64,000 nt of DNA, from assembly GCA_012274445.1 (NCBI GenBank), contig JAAROD010000094.1, positions 434,001 to 498,000 on the forward strand, read 5' to 3'. Numbering within the stretch: position 1 is the first letter of the stretch; the number at the start of each line of letters is the position of its first letter. Source of the stretch: Sclerotiophoma versabilis. Its lineage: Eukaryota > Ascomycota > Dothideomycetes > Pleosporales > Didymellaceae. The notes below the pieces were generated by a model. That model was given only the letters and a program-made list of their open reading frames with translations. It was not told the origin of the DNA and made no database searches. The translations under genes and the position numbers were made by a program. Shown piece after piece: positions 23,182-33,210 of this stretch.

Positions 23182-25054
23182 GATACGACAACCTGATGGG
23201 AGATTTTAGGAGCGCTGCATACCTTTTAGTCGGCAATGGCTATGGATCGCAGCTATCAAGGGGATTCACACTACAATGCTGATTCTGAACGGGTGACGTT
23301 CATAATGGTACTTCCTACCGAGAGTCGTAGCACAAATGCTCTCCAAACAACTCTTTGTCACTTGAAGAAGCCGATTTCATAACGGCGCTTGCACTTCGAC
23401 TTTTGACGCGCGGAATAAAGTCAATTGAACAACACAGGAAGTACCCAAACGTGGAAGGTGAGGTGGTTCTGGGTGCACTGCAATTCCTTGTGGGAATAAA
23501 GAACCTGGTACACCACATCGCAACCGTTCATCACTTGCCGCCCAAGGATATGTAATGTAGCCAACGATGTGGTTGTTCTTGCATAAATCCTTGGTTTTGA
23601 CTCCAAGGTTTCGCTGCATCGGTAAGATATCAGTGATATGCGACATGTGTACTCCGAGTACCTGTACATAGCAAAAGGACCGAGATCTTTAAGGATTGTG
23701 TGAGACATGCTCTAGAACAACCCAACGTATACTTTTACAGCCTCTTACCGAAGTCTTAGAAGCGTGTCGGCATCACAAGTCATACGTGACATCATTGCCG
23801 CCTTACATGCAAGCTAATACCATACTCGATATCCTCGTGCGCTACCTATGTGAAGTCTCTCACTCTTGGTAGATCTTCTCATTCCTAACCAGTCACGACA
23901 GGGCACCTGGCATGTATCTATGTAGATGCCCTCCTGCGAGTTAGGAAAGGGGTGATCTATACAATTCGCCCATCATTACACTGTAAGTAAAGGTAGAATT
24001 GGCAAGATTCGGAGAAAGAAGAATAAGTCTCCCAGTGAAGCTGGTCTCAACAACAATGATGTGAGGTTCTGTAGCCGGTGAAGAACTGTCTATACCCATC
24101 AACCTGTTTATGGCGGTGTCACTGCACCCAGGACCACGTAGTCTAAGTCAAGCAATGAAGGCAGTTGTCTTTGACATTATTCAAGGGCTGGCGAGTCGAC
24201 CTGACAGCTGTCTTAGGTCTCTCCTGCTTATGTGCGCGCATATGCATTTACAAACTATTGGAAGCGAGGCCACTCAAATGCGCATTACTGACTCCTAAGC
24301 AATTGACTTTGAATGCCTGATACGATGAATTATCACCCCTGAATTTTCAGATTGCCGTGGACTAACACCGCTTGGTGGAAACCAAGTATTGCAAAGGTAC
24401 CCTCCCGTCTGCTGAGCCCGGAAAGATGGCACTTCCGCGAGTATGTCAGGTCGGGGGCGATGGATTTCGTTCGGTGCCGACATAGACCGATCAAAGGAGT
24501 ATTGGGAGGTTCAAAGTGGTTTTCGTGGAGGCTGTAACAATGTGCTGACAACGTGTCGTTGCTTCTGTTGATGTACCGGTGATGACTGTGGGAAAGCCCT
24601 CGCTGGACTCTAAACAACCAAACCTACAATTACCATGGTTGTCAGCAGTTTACATCTGCGTCAACATTGTCTCAGGATACGTCTCAAAGTTATGACGACT
24701 GGGGAATAGTATTTACAAACTATTTTGCGGGGCTTGAACATGCATGGCCAAAAGACTCAACCCCTAGCACCACCATAGTTTCCCACGGTCGAAAAGTCGT
24801 TCTATGTATGTAATCAAGGTTTGTTGGATCTCCTGAGATACCGTGTGACTCTTGGTACGCATACTGGGCAGCGGGAGGCTGTTTTGCGATGGTCGAACCT
24901 ACATGACGAAAATCCCCAAACGTTAATAATACCGTGCTTTCCCATGGTCAAAAAGACATTCCACGCATCCAACTGAAGCTTGCTGAAACATATAGGGCAC
25001 TGTTTGAAGCCTAGAAGGCCGAGAAATCGAAGCTCAAACAATGCGGCAAAAAGA
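23182..25054. other. gene-poor degenerate region
   Basis: 1.9 kb with only short overlapping ORFs and no recognisable protein. It contains the diverged tandem repeat at 24738-25000. The overall look (many stops in all frames, transition-rich repeat differences) suggests an old mutated repeat island. Confidence 0.45.
24738..25000. repeat. diverged direct tandem repeat, 159-bp period
   Basis: Two copies of at least about 100 bp, offset by 159 bp; for example TCCCACGGTCGAAAAG at 24781 aligns with TCCCATGGTCAAAAAG at 24940. Over about 50 aligned bases starting there, about 34 match and most differences are transitions (C/T, G/A). Similarity continues at a lower level for about 50 bases upstream and about 25 downstream. 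This pattern resembles repeat-induced point mutation, but the alignment was done by eye. Confidence 0.5.
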
Positions 25055-25128
25055 AGGTCTTGCCCGGAATCGAACCGGGGTTGCCGGAAGATACTGAGGT
25101 GATCAGAATCCGGAGTGATAACCGCTAC
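25055..25128 (-). pseudogene. truncated tRNA-Gln(CTG) with 13-nt intron
   Basis: On the minus strand the 3' two thirds of a glutamine tRNA are intact. The D-loop part is GTAGCGGTTATCAC. The anticodon stem CCGGA/TCCGG has loop TT-CTG-A. A 13-nt intron (about 25102-25090) sits at the canonical site after position 37. The T arm is CCCCGGTTCGATTCCGGG and the acceptor 3' strand is CAAGACC. The expected 5' acceptor strand (GGTCTTG) and the first base pairs of the D stem are missing; the bases upstream (CCTCAACAG) do not pair. The gene therefore seems broken at its 5' end and is unlikely to be functional. Confidence 0.7.
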
Positions 25129-25632
25129 CTGTTGAGGATTAGTGGTTGATCGGATTGAGTTGATCAGGGAAGAAAGCTTACACTACAAAACCAGTTGTAT
25201 AACTAGTTGTTATGTTTTTGATGGAAGAGACCTAGAAATGATATCATTATAACCTTAGTATAACAAAGCCCCGTTCGGTGCTGGCGCGGAAACGTCTATG
25301 TGGGGTCGATGAAAAGTTCATCACAACGTTGAACAGCGCCGCGCGCATGTGCCTCGGCTTGCGGCGGGGAAGACAGCCGGGCACCGCTCACTTCGCCCGG
25401 CCAATGCCACCGACGGTGGTATTCCTTTTCGCAAACCAAGAGATGGAAATCTAGACAGAGATGGTATTTTGAATAGATAGATACATCGGATCACCAAATC
25501 ACCCCAGACCCTCATGCCAATCTTTGTGATTTCTGTCCTTACCGCCTTTCGCTTGCGCAATCACAACTCGTTATCTTTCGAGTTCACAGCCGAACCTTCG
25601 CTTTCAATCCTGCCCACGTTAGCGTCGTACTT
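25129..25632. other. spacer with no recognised feature
   Basis: About 0.5 kb. A/T-rich at 25160-25270, then more G/C-rich. No gene or RNA recognised. Confidence 0.4.
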
Positions 25633-26461
25633 TTACTTTCCGTTATAACCACCGAAGGTGGTGGTCCCGGAGATATTCTTGCGGATAATGAAATGGTCAT
25701 CCTTGTCATCAACGTCTTCACGTTGACGAGTTCGCTTACTGCCTTCAGAGGACGCAGAGGGTAGGTATGATCCAGTTGCAGATGATGATATCCTTGGGAG
25801 TACTTTGACCGACATCCGCCACGAAACGCTTGGTCTGCTTCTCCTCACCGTTGACCTCGAAGTTGGCGGTATTCTGCCTCTTCTCGAAAGGGGTGCGAAC
25901 AACTCGAAAAGCGTGCACCAATGTGTTCGCGGTGATCATGCGCTCGTCAGCACCCTGCTTGACGATGCTGGCAAGCGCCCTGAAAGTGCGAAGATGAGGG
26001 TGGTGCTTGTACTTGTGCTGAGAACAAAATCCTGAAATAGCATGGTAGACAGAACCACGAACCTTTGAACCCGCCGCGAGATTAATTTCGCCGCTTGAGA
26101 GGAAAAGTTGGGTAAGAAACCAGTCGATAAGCCACACTATGCCACCCATATTAGCAGGCAATGTCCTGCAGAGATTGCCAAGGTGGTGAGCACATGCATT
26201 TGCCTTGAGCGACTTCTGGGTGACGGGTAACGCGTACTTCGTGACGAACTTCGTAAAGAACGAAGCTGTGACGAAAGACTGCCAAGGTGAGACACCTGCA
26301 CCGCTGCCGCTCCAGATATCGTCCAGGCTCACACCAATTGTCTCTTGCCAGTGAGCCAAGAGCTCGAGCAGTTCCTCATTCCCGCTGATAGAGAGGATTC
26401 TGTTAGTGATTGGCAGGGTCTCAGTCTTGGTGCTGCCTAAAGTGCAGTTCACCCAGAGCAA
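25633..26461 (-). pseudogene. unknown ORF pair, probably frameshifted or degenerate
   Basis: A 238-codon minus-strand frame ending at 25745 carries protein-like sequence (SSGEINLAAGSKVRGSVYH … RTPFEKRQNTANFEVNG) but has no ATG start; it opens just after a TGA. An overlapping frame ending at 25633 continues plausibly with a basic, nuclear-signal-like tail (SKRTRQREDVDDKDDH). No GT-AG intron that I tried joins the two in phase. I recognise no domain. It lies in the degenerate island beside the broken tRNA, so a decayed gene is the best reading; a real gene with unusual splicing is possible. Confidence 0.35.
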
Positions 26462-26820
26462 GAACGACCAATGGATTCACAGCAACCATGTACTGATTGA
26501 GGAGCTTAGGCGTGATTGCTTAACAGATTGTAACATGATGGCGCGCTTTGACACGCATTCACTGTGATGAACATCCGATAGAGTGTTAGTATCAGCACGT
26601 GGCAGAAGAAGAGAAGATGTGATAGTATTGTCTGATCTCATTCTTGCAGTATGGTTATATGTTTGTACATGCCTCAGTGTACCAGCATCCAGGGCAGCAT
26701 GTGATTGATGCATTGCACACACAGATGGCATATTGATACTGTTAACAGCTGTTGAGAAGGGAAGTCACTTCCTGTCTACTCACTAACTCTACTACGAGTA
26801 CCTGCCAGGTACGTTACCTC
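26462..26820. other. spacer downstream of biotin carboxylase gene
   Basis: 359 bp holding the 3' region of the biotin-carboxylase gene. No conserved ORF. Confidence 0.35.
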
Positions 26821-28933
26821 TCACAACCGCGCCTGCACATCACTCTCAACCACCGCAGCAAGCCATCCAACATCCACCTCCCCGCCGTCTTCAACCTCTA
26901 AGACCCACCCCACCCTCCCACTCCTCCCCGCCCGCACTTCGAGCTCCATCTTCATCTGCTGCACCACACACACCACATCCCCTTCCTTTACGATATCGCC
27001 CTCCTCCACCAGCACCTCGACCAGCTTCCCTGGAAACGGGATCGCCACGTGGCTCGCATCGCCGGGGTCGGCACGGCGGTGTGCGCTCGTCGCTGCAGAC
27101 GCGGAGGCGCTCGTAGATGAGAGGGTGAGTGTGTAGGGTGTGCTGGTTGGGCTCGAAGAAGACGTAGGACCACTAGAAGTGGTGAAAAGGATGTCTGCAG
27201 ACAGCGAGGTGGGGAAGTCGTTGCGCAGGACTTTTGTGAGTGCAAGGTGGTGTGTTGGCTGCGGTTGGGATTTGCCCGGGGCGGAGAGGGTGAGGGACCA
27301 GGCGTCGCCTTTGCGGAACAGTGTGGTCGCGGTGTTGACTGAGGTTATCGACGGTGTGGATTGAGAGTCTTGGAGCAGTGGGTTCGAGGGAGCTAGGATG
27401 TGCTGGCTTGCTGTGAGCAGGTCGGACTGCTTGCGCTCAAGCCACTGCGTGTCGCACTTTCCTTCTAGAAAGTCGGGATGTGCGACGATGGCACGAAGAA
27501 TGGAGATGTTCGTTTTGACGCCAGTGATCGAGGTGTCTTCCAGTGCGCGCTGGGCTTTTCGCACCGCGCCCTCCCAAGATGAGGCAGTGATGATGAGCTT
27601 GGCGATTAGGCTGTCGAAGTCGGCTGAAACGACAGCGGGATGGCCGCTAATGAGATGCGTGTCTACTCGTATACCATTTCCGGTTGGGAACCGAAAGCCA
27701 GTGATCTTTCCGATGGATAGAGACCAGTTGCTTTCGACATTCTCTGCAGTGATACGGAGTTGGATCGAATGTGACAATGGAGGGCTCTCAGGAGGGCGAG
27801 GTGTGGTCGGCAGACCACAGTTATCCAGTGATGCGCCTTGAGCAAGCAAGAGCTGAGCTTTGACGATGTCGGTCATGGAAATGGATTCGGTGATTGTGTG
27901 TTCGACTTGGAGCCGGGGGTTGACTTCCAGGAAATAGTACTCCTTTGTATCTGGATTGACGAGAAATTCAAAGGTGCCGAGGGAAAAATAACGGACCTGC
28001 AGAATCGTAAGTACATTTAACTCTCACTTCGATATCGTGCTTACGTGTCGAGCCATCTTCAACGCATCCTCAATCACCCTCGCAATCAACTGCCGATCTT
28101 CAACAACACTCGGCGCAATCTCCACAACCTTCTGATACCTGCGTTGGATGCTACACTCTCTTTCCCACAGATGCGTTGCGTTTCCTGTCCCATCGCCGAT
28201 AATCTGGACCTCGACATGCCGAAAGCCGTCGATGGCTGCTTTCTCAGCAAACAGCTGCTTCGATGGGCTCTCCTCGACTGCGCGCTTCACAGCAGCCGCA
28301 AGTTGGTCTTCACTTCGAATCAGTCTGATGCCACGACCGCCACCACCATCCACGGCTTTGAGCATGACCGGGTAGCCGATATCAGCAGCGAATCGTCGCA
28401 CATCATCCACACTGTTGGTGGGCGTTTGAAGTGCCGGCGACACAGGAACATGGCCTGAGAAGGTCAGCGACGAGGAAACGCAGGGACAAGAACTGCGTAC
28501 ACGACTCCGCAAGCAGTCTTGCTTTCAACTTGTCGCCCGTGTTGGCCAGGATGTCCCACCCGGGACCAACGACGACGGCACCGGCTTCGCTCCACATCCT
28601 CTCCGCGAACACGTCGGACTCGGAGAGAAAGCCGTAGCCAGGGTGAACAGCGTCGATGCGGTGTTTCTTGACAATGCTAATCAATCCGTCAATGCTCATA
28701 AAAGATGCTGCGGAGGGCAGCTCAACGGCATGGGTGGCGCTGGCGGCATGGGAAGAGTCGCCTGGGATGTAAATGCCATAAGTCTCGATGTCGAGTTCCC
28801 GTGCTGAAGAGATGATTCTTGTTGCGATTTCACCTCTGGAGTCTGCGTTAGCTTCGGTTTGTGGGTTGAGATGGCGATCGAACCTGTTCGCAACGAGCAG
28901 ACGCTCGATGGGCCTCGGTGGTGGTCTCGACAT
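26821..28933 (-). CDS. biotin-carboxylase / biotin-carrier subunit of an acyl-CoA carboxylase
   Basis: Alpha subunit that carboxylates its own biotin with ATP and bicarbonate for a partner carboxyltransferase. Exons (minus): 28933-28884, 28835-28501, 28454-28045, 27996-26821; 656 residues. The first intron is only 48 nt and in frame; its removal restores LLVANRGEIATRI. Biotin-carboxylase motifs: GYGFLSESDVFA, AESCHVPVSPAL (across intron 2), KAVDGGGGRGIRLI, HVEVQIIGDG, ERECSIQRRYQKVVEIAPS and LEVNPRLQVEHT. A variable middle is followed by a C-terminal biotinyl domain with VVQQMKMELEV; the biotinyl Lys is about residue 614. The usual AMKM is QMKM here. Head-to-head with the carboxyltransferase gene across 444 bp. 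Substrate (methylcrotonyl-, propionyl-, other acyl-CoA) is not determined. Confidence 0.9.
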
Positions 28934-29377
28934 TTGGGGATATTATTTGCTGGTCAACGATGGGCTGAAGTAGAATGTGTGTTGCTGCACTGTATGTGCG
29001 ATGCGTGGTTTTTAAGACTCGAGTGTAAGAGTCGTAGGCGGAATAACAGCAAGTTGCATGGATGCAAAAAGTGTAGTTGTATTATCGGGACTAGAGAGAG
29101 TCGTCGTACGTAGACAGACGAGTCAGCAATGTCAAGATTCCAAGACAACAATAGATTGAAAGCATACTGATCGTCTGCATCCCAGCCGTGGAGTGGTAGT
29201 GCATGCATTCGGTTAGCCGCGCGGGGAGCTCGATTGAGCCTCGGTACCCCAGGTTTCCATCCTGGACCACCACCACGCCGGTCGCTCGAGCCGGCGCAAT
29301 GTGATGCCTGCAATTGCTCCGTCTGGGGAGCGCACCACTCTCAACCCTCCACGCCCATCGCCTGTTGCACGTTCGCC
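28934..29377. promoter_or_regulatory. bidirectional promoter of acyl-CoA carboxylase subunits
   Basis: 444 bp between two divergent starts of genes whose products should form one enzyme, so a shared control region is likely. No operator is identified. Confidence 0.6.
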
Positions 29378-31184
29378 ATGGCCGGCGACAAAGCACCGCC
29401 GCCCACGCCCAAGGACGCGTCCCCACCCGCAACGGCAGCCGACCGCCTTGCCCAGGTCAGCGCACACTTGACACCCACCACGCCCAAGCGCCGGCGCCGG
29501 AAAGGCGCAGAGTCGGAGCTGCCCGCCGACTACGCGGATATCCTCGGCCAAATCAACACGCTGCGCACCATCGCGTCCACGCCCGACCCCACGAACAGAG
29601 GCTATGTGCGGCAGAAGCAGGCCGGCAAGCTCTGGGTGCGGGAGAGAGTCGAGCAGCTCCTGGACGCGGGGAGTTTCCAGGAGGTGGGCAGCGTGAGCGG
29701 GACGGTGCGGTGGAAGCAGACGGGCCCGCGGAGCGAAGAGCCGGCCGACTATGTGCCCTCGAACAACGTGCAGGGCTTCGGCAGGCTGAGGGGGAGGAAG
29801 ATTGTCTTCACGGCGGATGACTTCTCGATTCGCGCGGGGCATGCTGATGGGGCGTTGGTGGAGAAGACGGTGCGTGCTATTGTGGTTGGGTGAGGACAGG
29901 GTGCTGACTACAAGCCAGATCTACATGGAGAAGCTCGCCATAGCGCTCAAGCTGCCTATTGTGAAGCTCGTGGATGGATCGAGTGGCGGCGGCAGCGTGA
30001 CGACAATCCGATCGACTGGCTTCTCCTACGTCCCGCCGCTCCCTTCTTTCTCGCAAGTCGTGCAGCAGCTGAATCTGGGCATTCCCAACCTCGGCGCCGT
30101 CGTTGGGCCAGCCATTGGCCTTGGAGCCGCGCGAGTAGTCGCCTGTCACTTCTCCGTCATGGCCGCAGACATCGGCTCGCTGTTCAACGCCGGCCCCAGC
30201 GTCGTCGCAAACGCGACCTTCGAAGAGGGCCTGTCGTTCACCGACCTCGGCGGCCCCGCCATGCACTGTACCAACGGCACCATCGACAACCTCGCCCCAG
30301 ACGAAGCAGGTTGCTTCGAACAGCTGCGCACAGTGCTCAGCTACCTCCCCGACGTCGGGACCAAGCTGCCACCAGTAATCTCGTGCTCTGATCCCATCGA
30401 TCGTGTATCCGAGAATCTCCGCTCAATCATCCCGCGCGCGAAGAACAGAATGTACAACCCCCGAGCCATCATAACCTCCGTCGTAGACACTGCCTCCTTC
30501 TTCGAAATCGGCGCGCTGTGGGGCACCACCGCCATCGTCGGACTCGCGCGCCTGGCAGGCAAACCCGTGGGCATTGTATCCCTAAATTGCGAAGTCAACG
30601 CCGGCGCGCTAGACGCCCTGGGCTCGCAGAAGATAACGCGCATGCTCAAGTTCCTGGACGTCTTCAACATCCCCTTGCTCCAGTTCGTCGATATCCCGGG
30701 CTACGCCATCGGCACCTTAGCTGAGCGCACGGCGACCATGCGTCATGGTGTTACGCTCGCTGCGACCTATTATGCGACCACCATGCCCATCTTCAGCGTC
30801 ATCGTGCGCCGCGTGTACGGCGTCGCGGGCGGAATCATGCTTGACTGCCGCGATCCGAGGATGCGCGTTGCCTGGCCGTCTGGACTGTGGGGCTCGCTGC
30901 CCTTGGAAGGCGGGATTGAGGTCGGGCATTCGTTTGAGCTGAAGGAGATTGAGCGGAAAGAAGGGAGGGAGGCGAGAGATTTGAGATACAAAGAGTTGGA
31001 GGATGAGTACAAGAGGCTGATGAATCCTGTGCGCACGGCTAATGCGTTCGGGATCGAGGAAATTATTGATCCGGCGTATACGAGGCAGGTGTGCTGTGAG
31101 TGGGTGGCGCATGTGTATGAGAGTCTGCTGCCGCAGAGGGTCATGGAGAGGGTTGCTGGGAAGCTAAATCCAATGTTTACGTAG
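29378..31184 (+). CDS. acyl-CoA carboxylase carboxyltransferase subunit (beta)
   Basis: Moves CO2 from carboxybiotin to an acyl-CoA; crotonase-fold carboxyltransferase with N- and C-terminal halves. Exons 29378-29869 and 29919-31184; 585 residues, starting at ATGGCCGGCGAC. Motifs: KLWVRERVEQLLDAGSFQE, GRKIVFTADDFSIRAG, KLVDGSSGGGSVTTIR, GPAIGLGAARVVACHF, a second half with FLDVFNIPLLQFVDIPGYAIG, and the C-terminal RTANAFGIEEIIDP. The region normally reading like GGSYYxMxG…AWP is VYGVAGGIMLDCRDPRMRVAWPSG, a departure from textbook methylcrotonyl-CoA carboxylase. It pairs with the divergent biotin-carboxylase gene. A Pro/Ala-rich start could be a short leader or a cytosolic extension. Confidence 0.88.
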
Positions 31185-31245
31185 GCACAGGAACGGTAGT
31201 TTGCTGCGACGCCGCTGGATCCTTGTAGGTGATTGGGTATCATGT

Positions 31246-32664
31246 CTAATCAAAGGTGATCTTCTTCGCGCTCTTCGTGCCTCCGAGATCGATCTTCAGC
31301 TTCTTGCTCTCCTTTGCTGCCTTCGCCGCCGCCCACGACGGGTGCAAAGGCCCTGTGTCATCCTTCTTCGGCGCCTTCTTCTCTGGCCCAACCTCACCCC
31401 TCCTTTTACCCAACGGCGCGGCATTCTCCCCGCTAATCACCGGACCCCTTCCACCCTTCACCTTCATGCCCTTCTCTGCAGCCCTCCTGTCCCTCCTATT
31501 CCCTGGTTTTGCATCGCTGCTTACAGCACCCCGCTTAGCGTCCCAGCCCTGCTTGCGCTCGTTCTTCTCAATGTGCTTGGCCTTTGCGCCGTACTTCTGT
31601 TCTGCGATCTTCTGGCGCGCACGTTGGCCGCGGCGGTTCTTGCGCGGTTTCTCGTCAAGATCGGACGCGGATTCATCGCCGGAGAAGTAGGTGGCGTGGC
31701 TGAGACCCGGGAGGAAGGTTGATGTCGTGGGTTTGGCGGTGTCTTTGGGCGTCTTTGATTTCTTTGAAGTGGTGAGGGATATTGACGAGCCGGAGTCGGA
31801 GGTTTCGGAGTCGGAGGTTTCAGAGTCGGATGGCGGTGCGATTGAGCGACTGACTGGTGTGTCTGAGTTCGACTCGTCGCTGAAGCCATCGAAGGACACA
31901 CCCTCCTCATCGCTCGCTGTGGCCAGGTCGGCGTCTGGATCGTGTTCGCTGTCGCTGTCTTCTACACTTGGTGGTCGCTCGTCGTCAGACAAGTCGCCAT
32001 CGCTCTCCTCGCCTGATGAAGGCGCTGCTATCCGTGCATTGAACAGCTTCGCTGCAACGCCATCTTCGTCGCTGATGTCCAGCATGTCCACATCGTCATC
32101 CTCCTCTTCCTCCTCCCGCTTCCGCTTCTTCTCCTTCTTTTCCGCACCCAGCGCTTTCCCAACACTCTCAGCCTTGACCGCACCCTCCCCACCACCAACA
32201 ATCTCCTTCAGATCGTCAATCAGCGCATCAATCTCCTTCTTCACCGCAGCAACCTTGTACAGCCTCGCTAGTACGTTCAGCCTTGCCGGCTCAATATCTG
32301 CCTTCTCAATCTCTTTTACGCTCTCCGGAAGCGCCTCATGATCCTTCAAGCTCTTCACCTTCGCAATCGTCCGCCGCACGTGCTGCTCCGCTACCTTCTC
32401 CAGGTCCAGCGCCTTCAGCACTCTGTACTCATTATCGAGACGCGTGAGCGCTTGCGTGTCTCTCTTCTGCACAGCCGTCTTCTTGCGCCGGCTGTGCTTT
32501 TGCCGCTCGAAGCCTGCGCCTAGGCGGAGCGCTGCTGCGAGGGGCTTCTGCACGGCGGTGAGGCGCGTGAGGACCGCTTTCTTTTGGCATTTGAGGAGCT
32601 TATCCGCGGCGGGAGTAGTGTCTGAGAGTGCCGGTGAGGCTTCGGAGCGCTTTCGTTTGGCCAT
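31246..32664 (-). CDS. BUD22: BUD22-like ribosome-biogenesis protein
   Basis: Nucleolar factor of 18S rRNA maturation and 40S assembly in yeast. Single exon, 472 residues. The N-terminal half is Lys/Arg-rich and helical (KRDTQALTRLDNEYRVLKAL, HVRRTIAKVKSLKDH). The middle is acidic and Ser-rich, with a short internal repeat SDSETSDSETSDSGSS. The C-terminal BUD22 motif is KNRRGQRARQKIAEQKYGAKAKH. Start is the first ATG. It converges on the carboxyltransferase gene with only 61 bp between stops. Confidence 0.85.
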   Translation of the reverse strand: MAKRKRSEASPALSDTTPAADKLLKCQKKAVLTRLTAVQKPLAAALRLGAGFERQKHSRRKKTAVQKRDTQALTRLDNEYRVLKALDLEKVAEQHVRRTIAKVKSLKDHEALPESVKEIEKADIEPARLNVLARLYKVAAVKKEIDALIDDLKEIVGGGEGAVKAESVGKALGAEKKEKKRKREEEEEDDDVDMLDISDEDGVAAKLFNARIAAPSSGEESDGDLSDDERPPSVEDSDSEHDPDADLATASDEEGVSFDGFSDESNSDTPVSRSIAPPSDSETSDSETSDSGSSISLTTSKKSKTPKDTAKPTTSTFLPGLSHATYFSGDESASDLDEKPRKNRRGQRARQKIAEQKYGAKAKHIEKNERKQGWDAKRGAVSSDAKPGNRRDRRAAEKGMKVKGGRGPVISGENAAPLGKRRGEVGPEKKAPKKDDTGPLHPSWAAAKAAKESKKLKIDLGGTKSAKKITFD

Positions 32665-33210
32665 TGTGGCGGTGTTTGTGTTTGGCGTTTGTATTTGCGA
32701 TGTCTTGGATGGGAAATTTTTGGATTGGGAAGGTGCAATCGATAAGAGCTCGGCTGCAACTGTACCGGCGCGCGGCCTGTCCTCCGCTTCGCTTAACGTT
32801 ATACAGGGGTGAACATGTCTTTACTATTGAGATTTCGAATGATTATATTTACAACTCTCTGGCTGTATTGCATTGTTTGAAAATAGATATCATGTGATGA
32901 AATCCTTCTCTTGTCTTGCTTTCTTTATATTTAACTGAACCACCCTTTGGCCCCCTTTCCCCATTTTCGGTCCTCCATGTGTTTCTACTCAGTCCTTTCT
33001 CCATTTCCATAGAAACTTTCTCTCTATTCTATGAACAGGAAGGTGTGCTGGAGTCGGGCCTAAGTCAACTTTGTGCGTACACACCATCATAAGAAGGTGA
33101 TGGCAGGCAGCTAGAGACACAACCATTTGCAGTAAACACAAAAGACTGCTGTGAATTCCTTGTATCAATAATACTCCTATGCTGCTTGCATCGACTCCTA
33201 CCAATCTCCC
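32665..33210. other. spacer between BUD22 start and MOSC-gene stop
   Basis: 546 bp with the BUD22 promoter near 32.7 kb and an A/T-rich stretch near 32.8-33.1 kb that should include the 3' region of the next minus-strand gene. No ORF of note. Confidence 0.4.

Noticed and set aside
31691..32341. Ser-rich plus-strand ORF of 216 codons
   Set aside because: Antisense of the acidic part of BUD22; Ser runs are reverse complements of Glu/Asp-rich codons.
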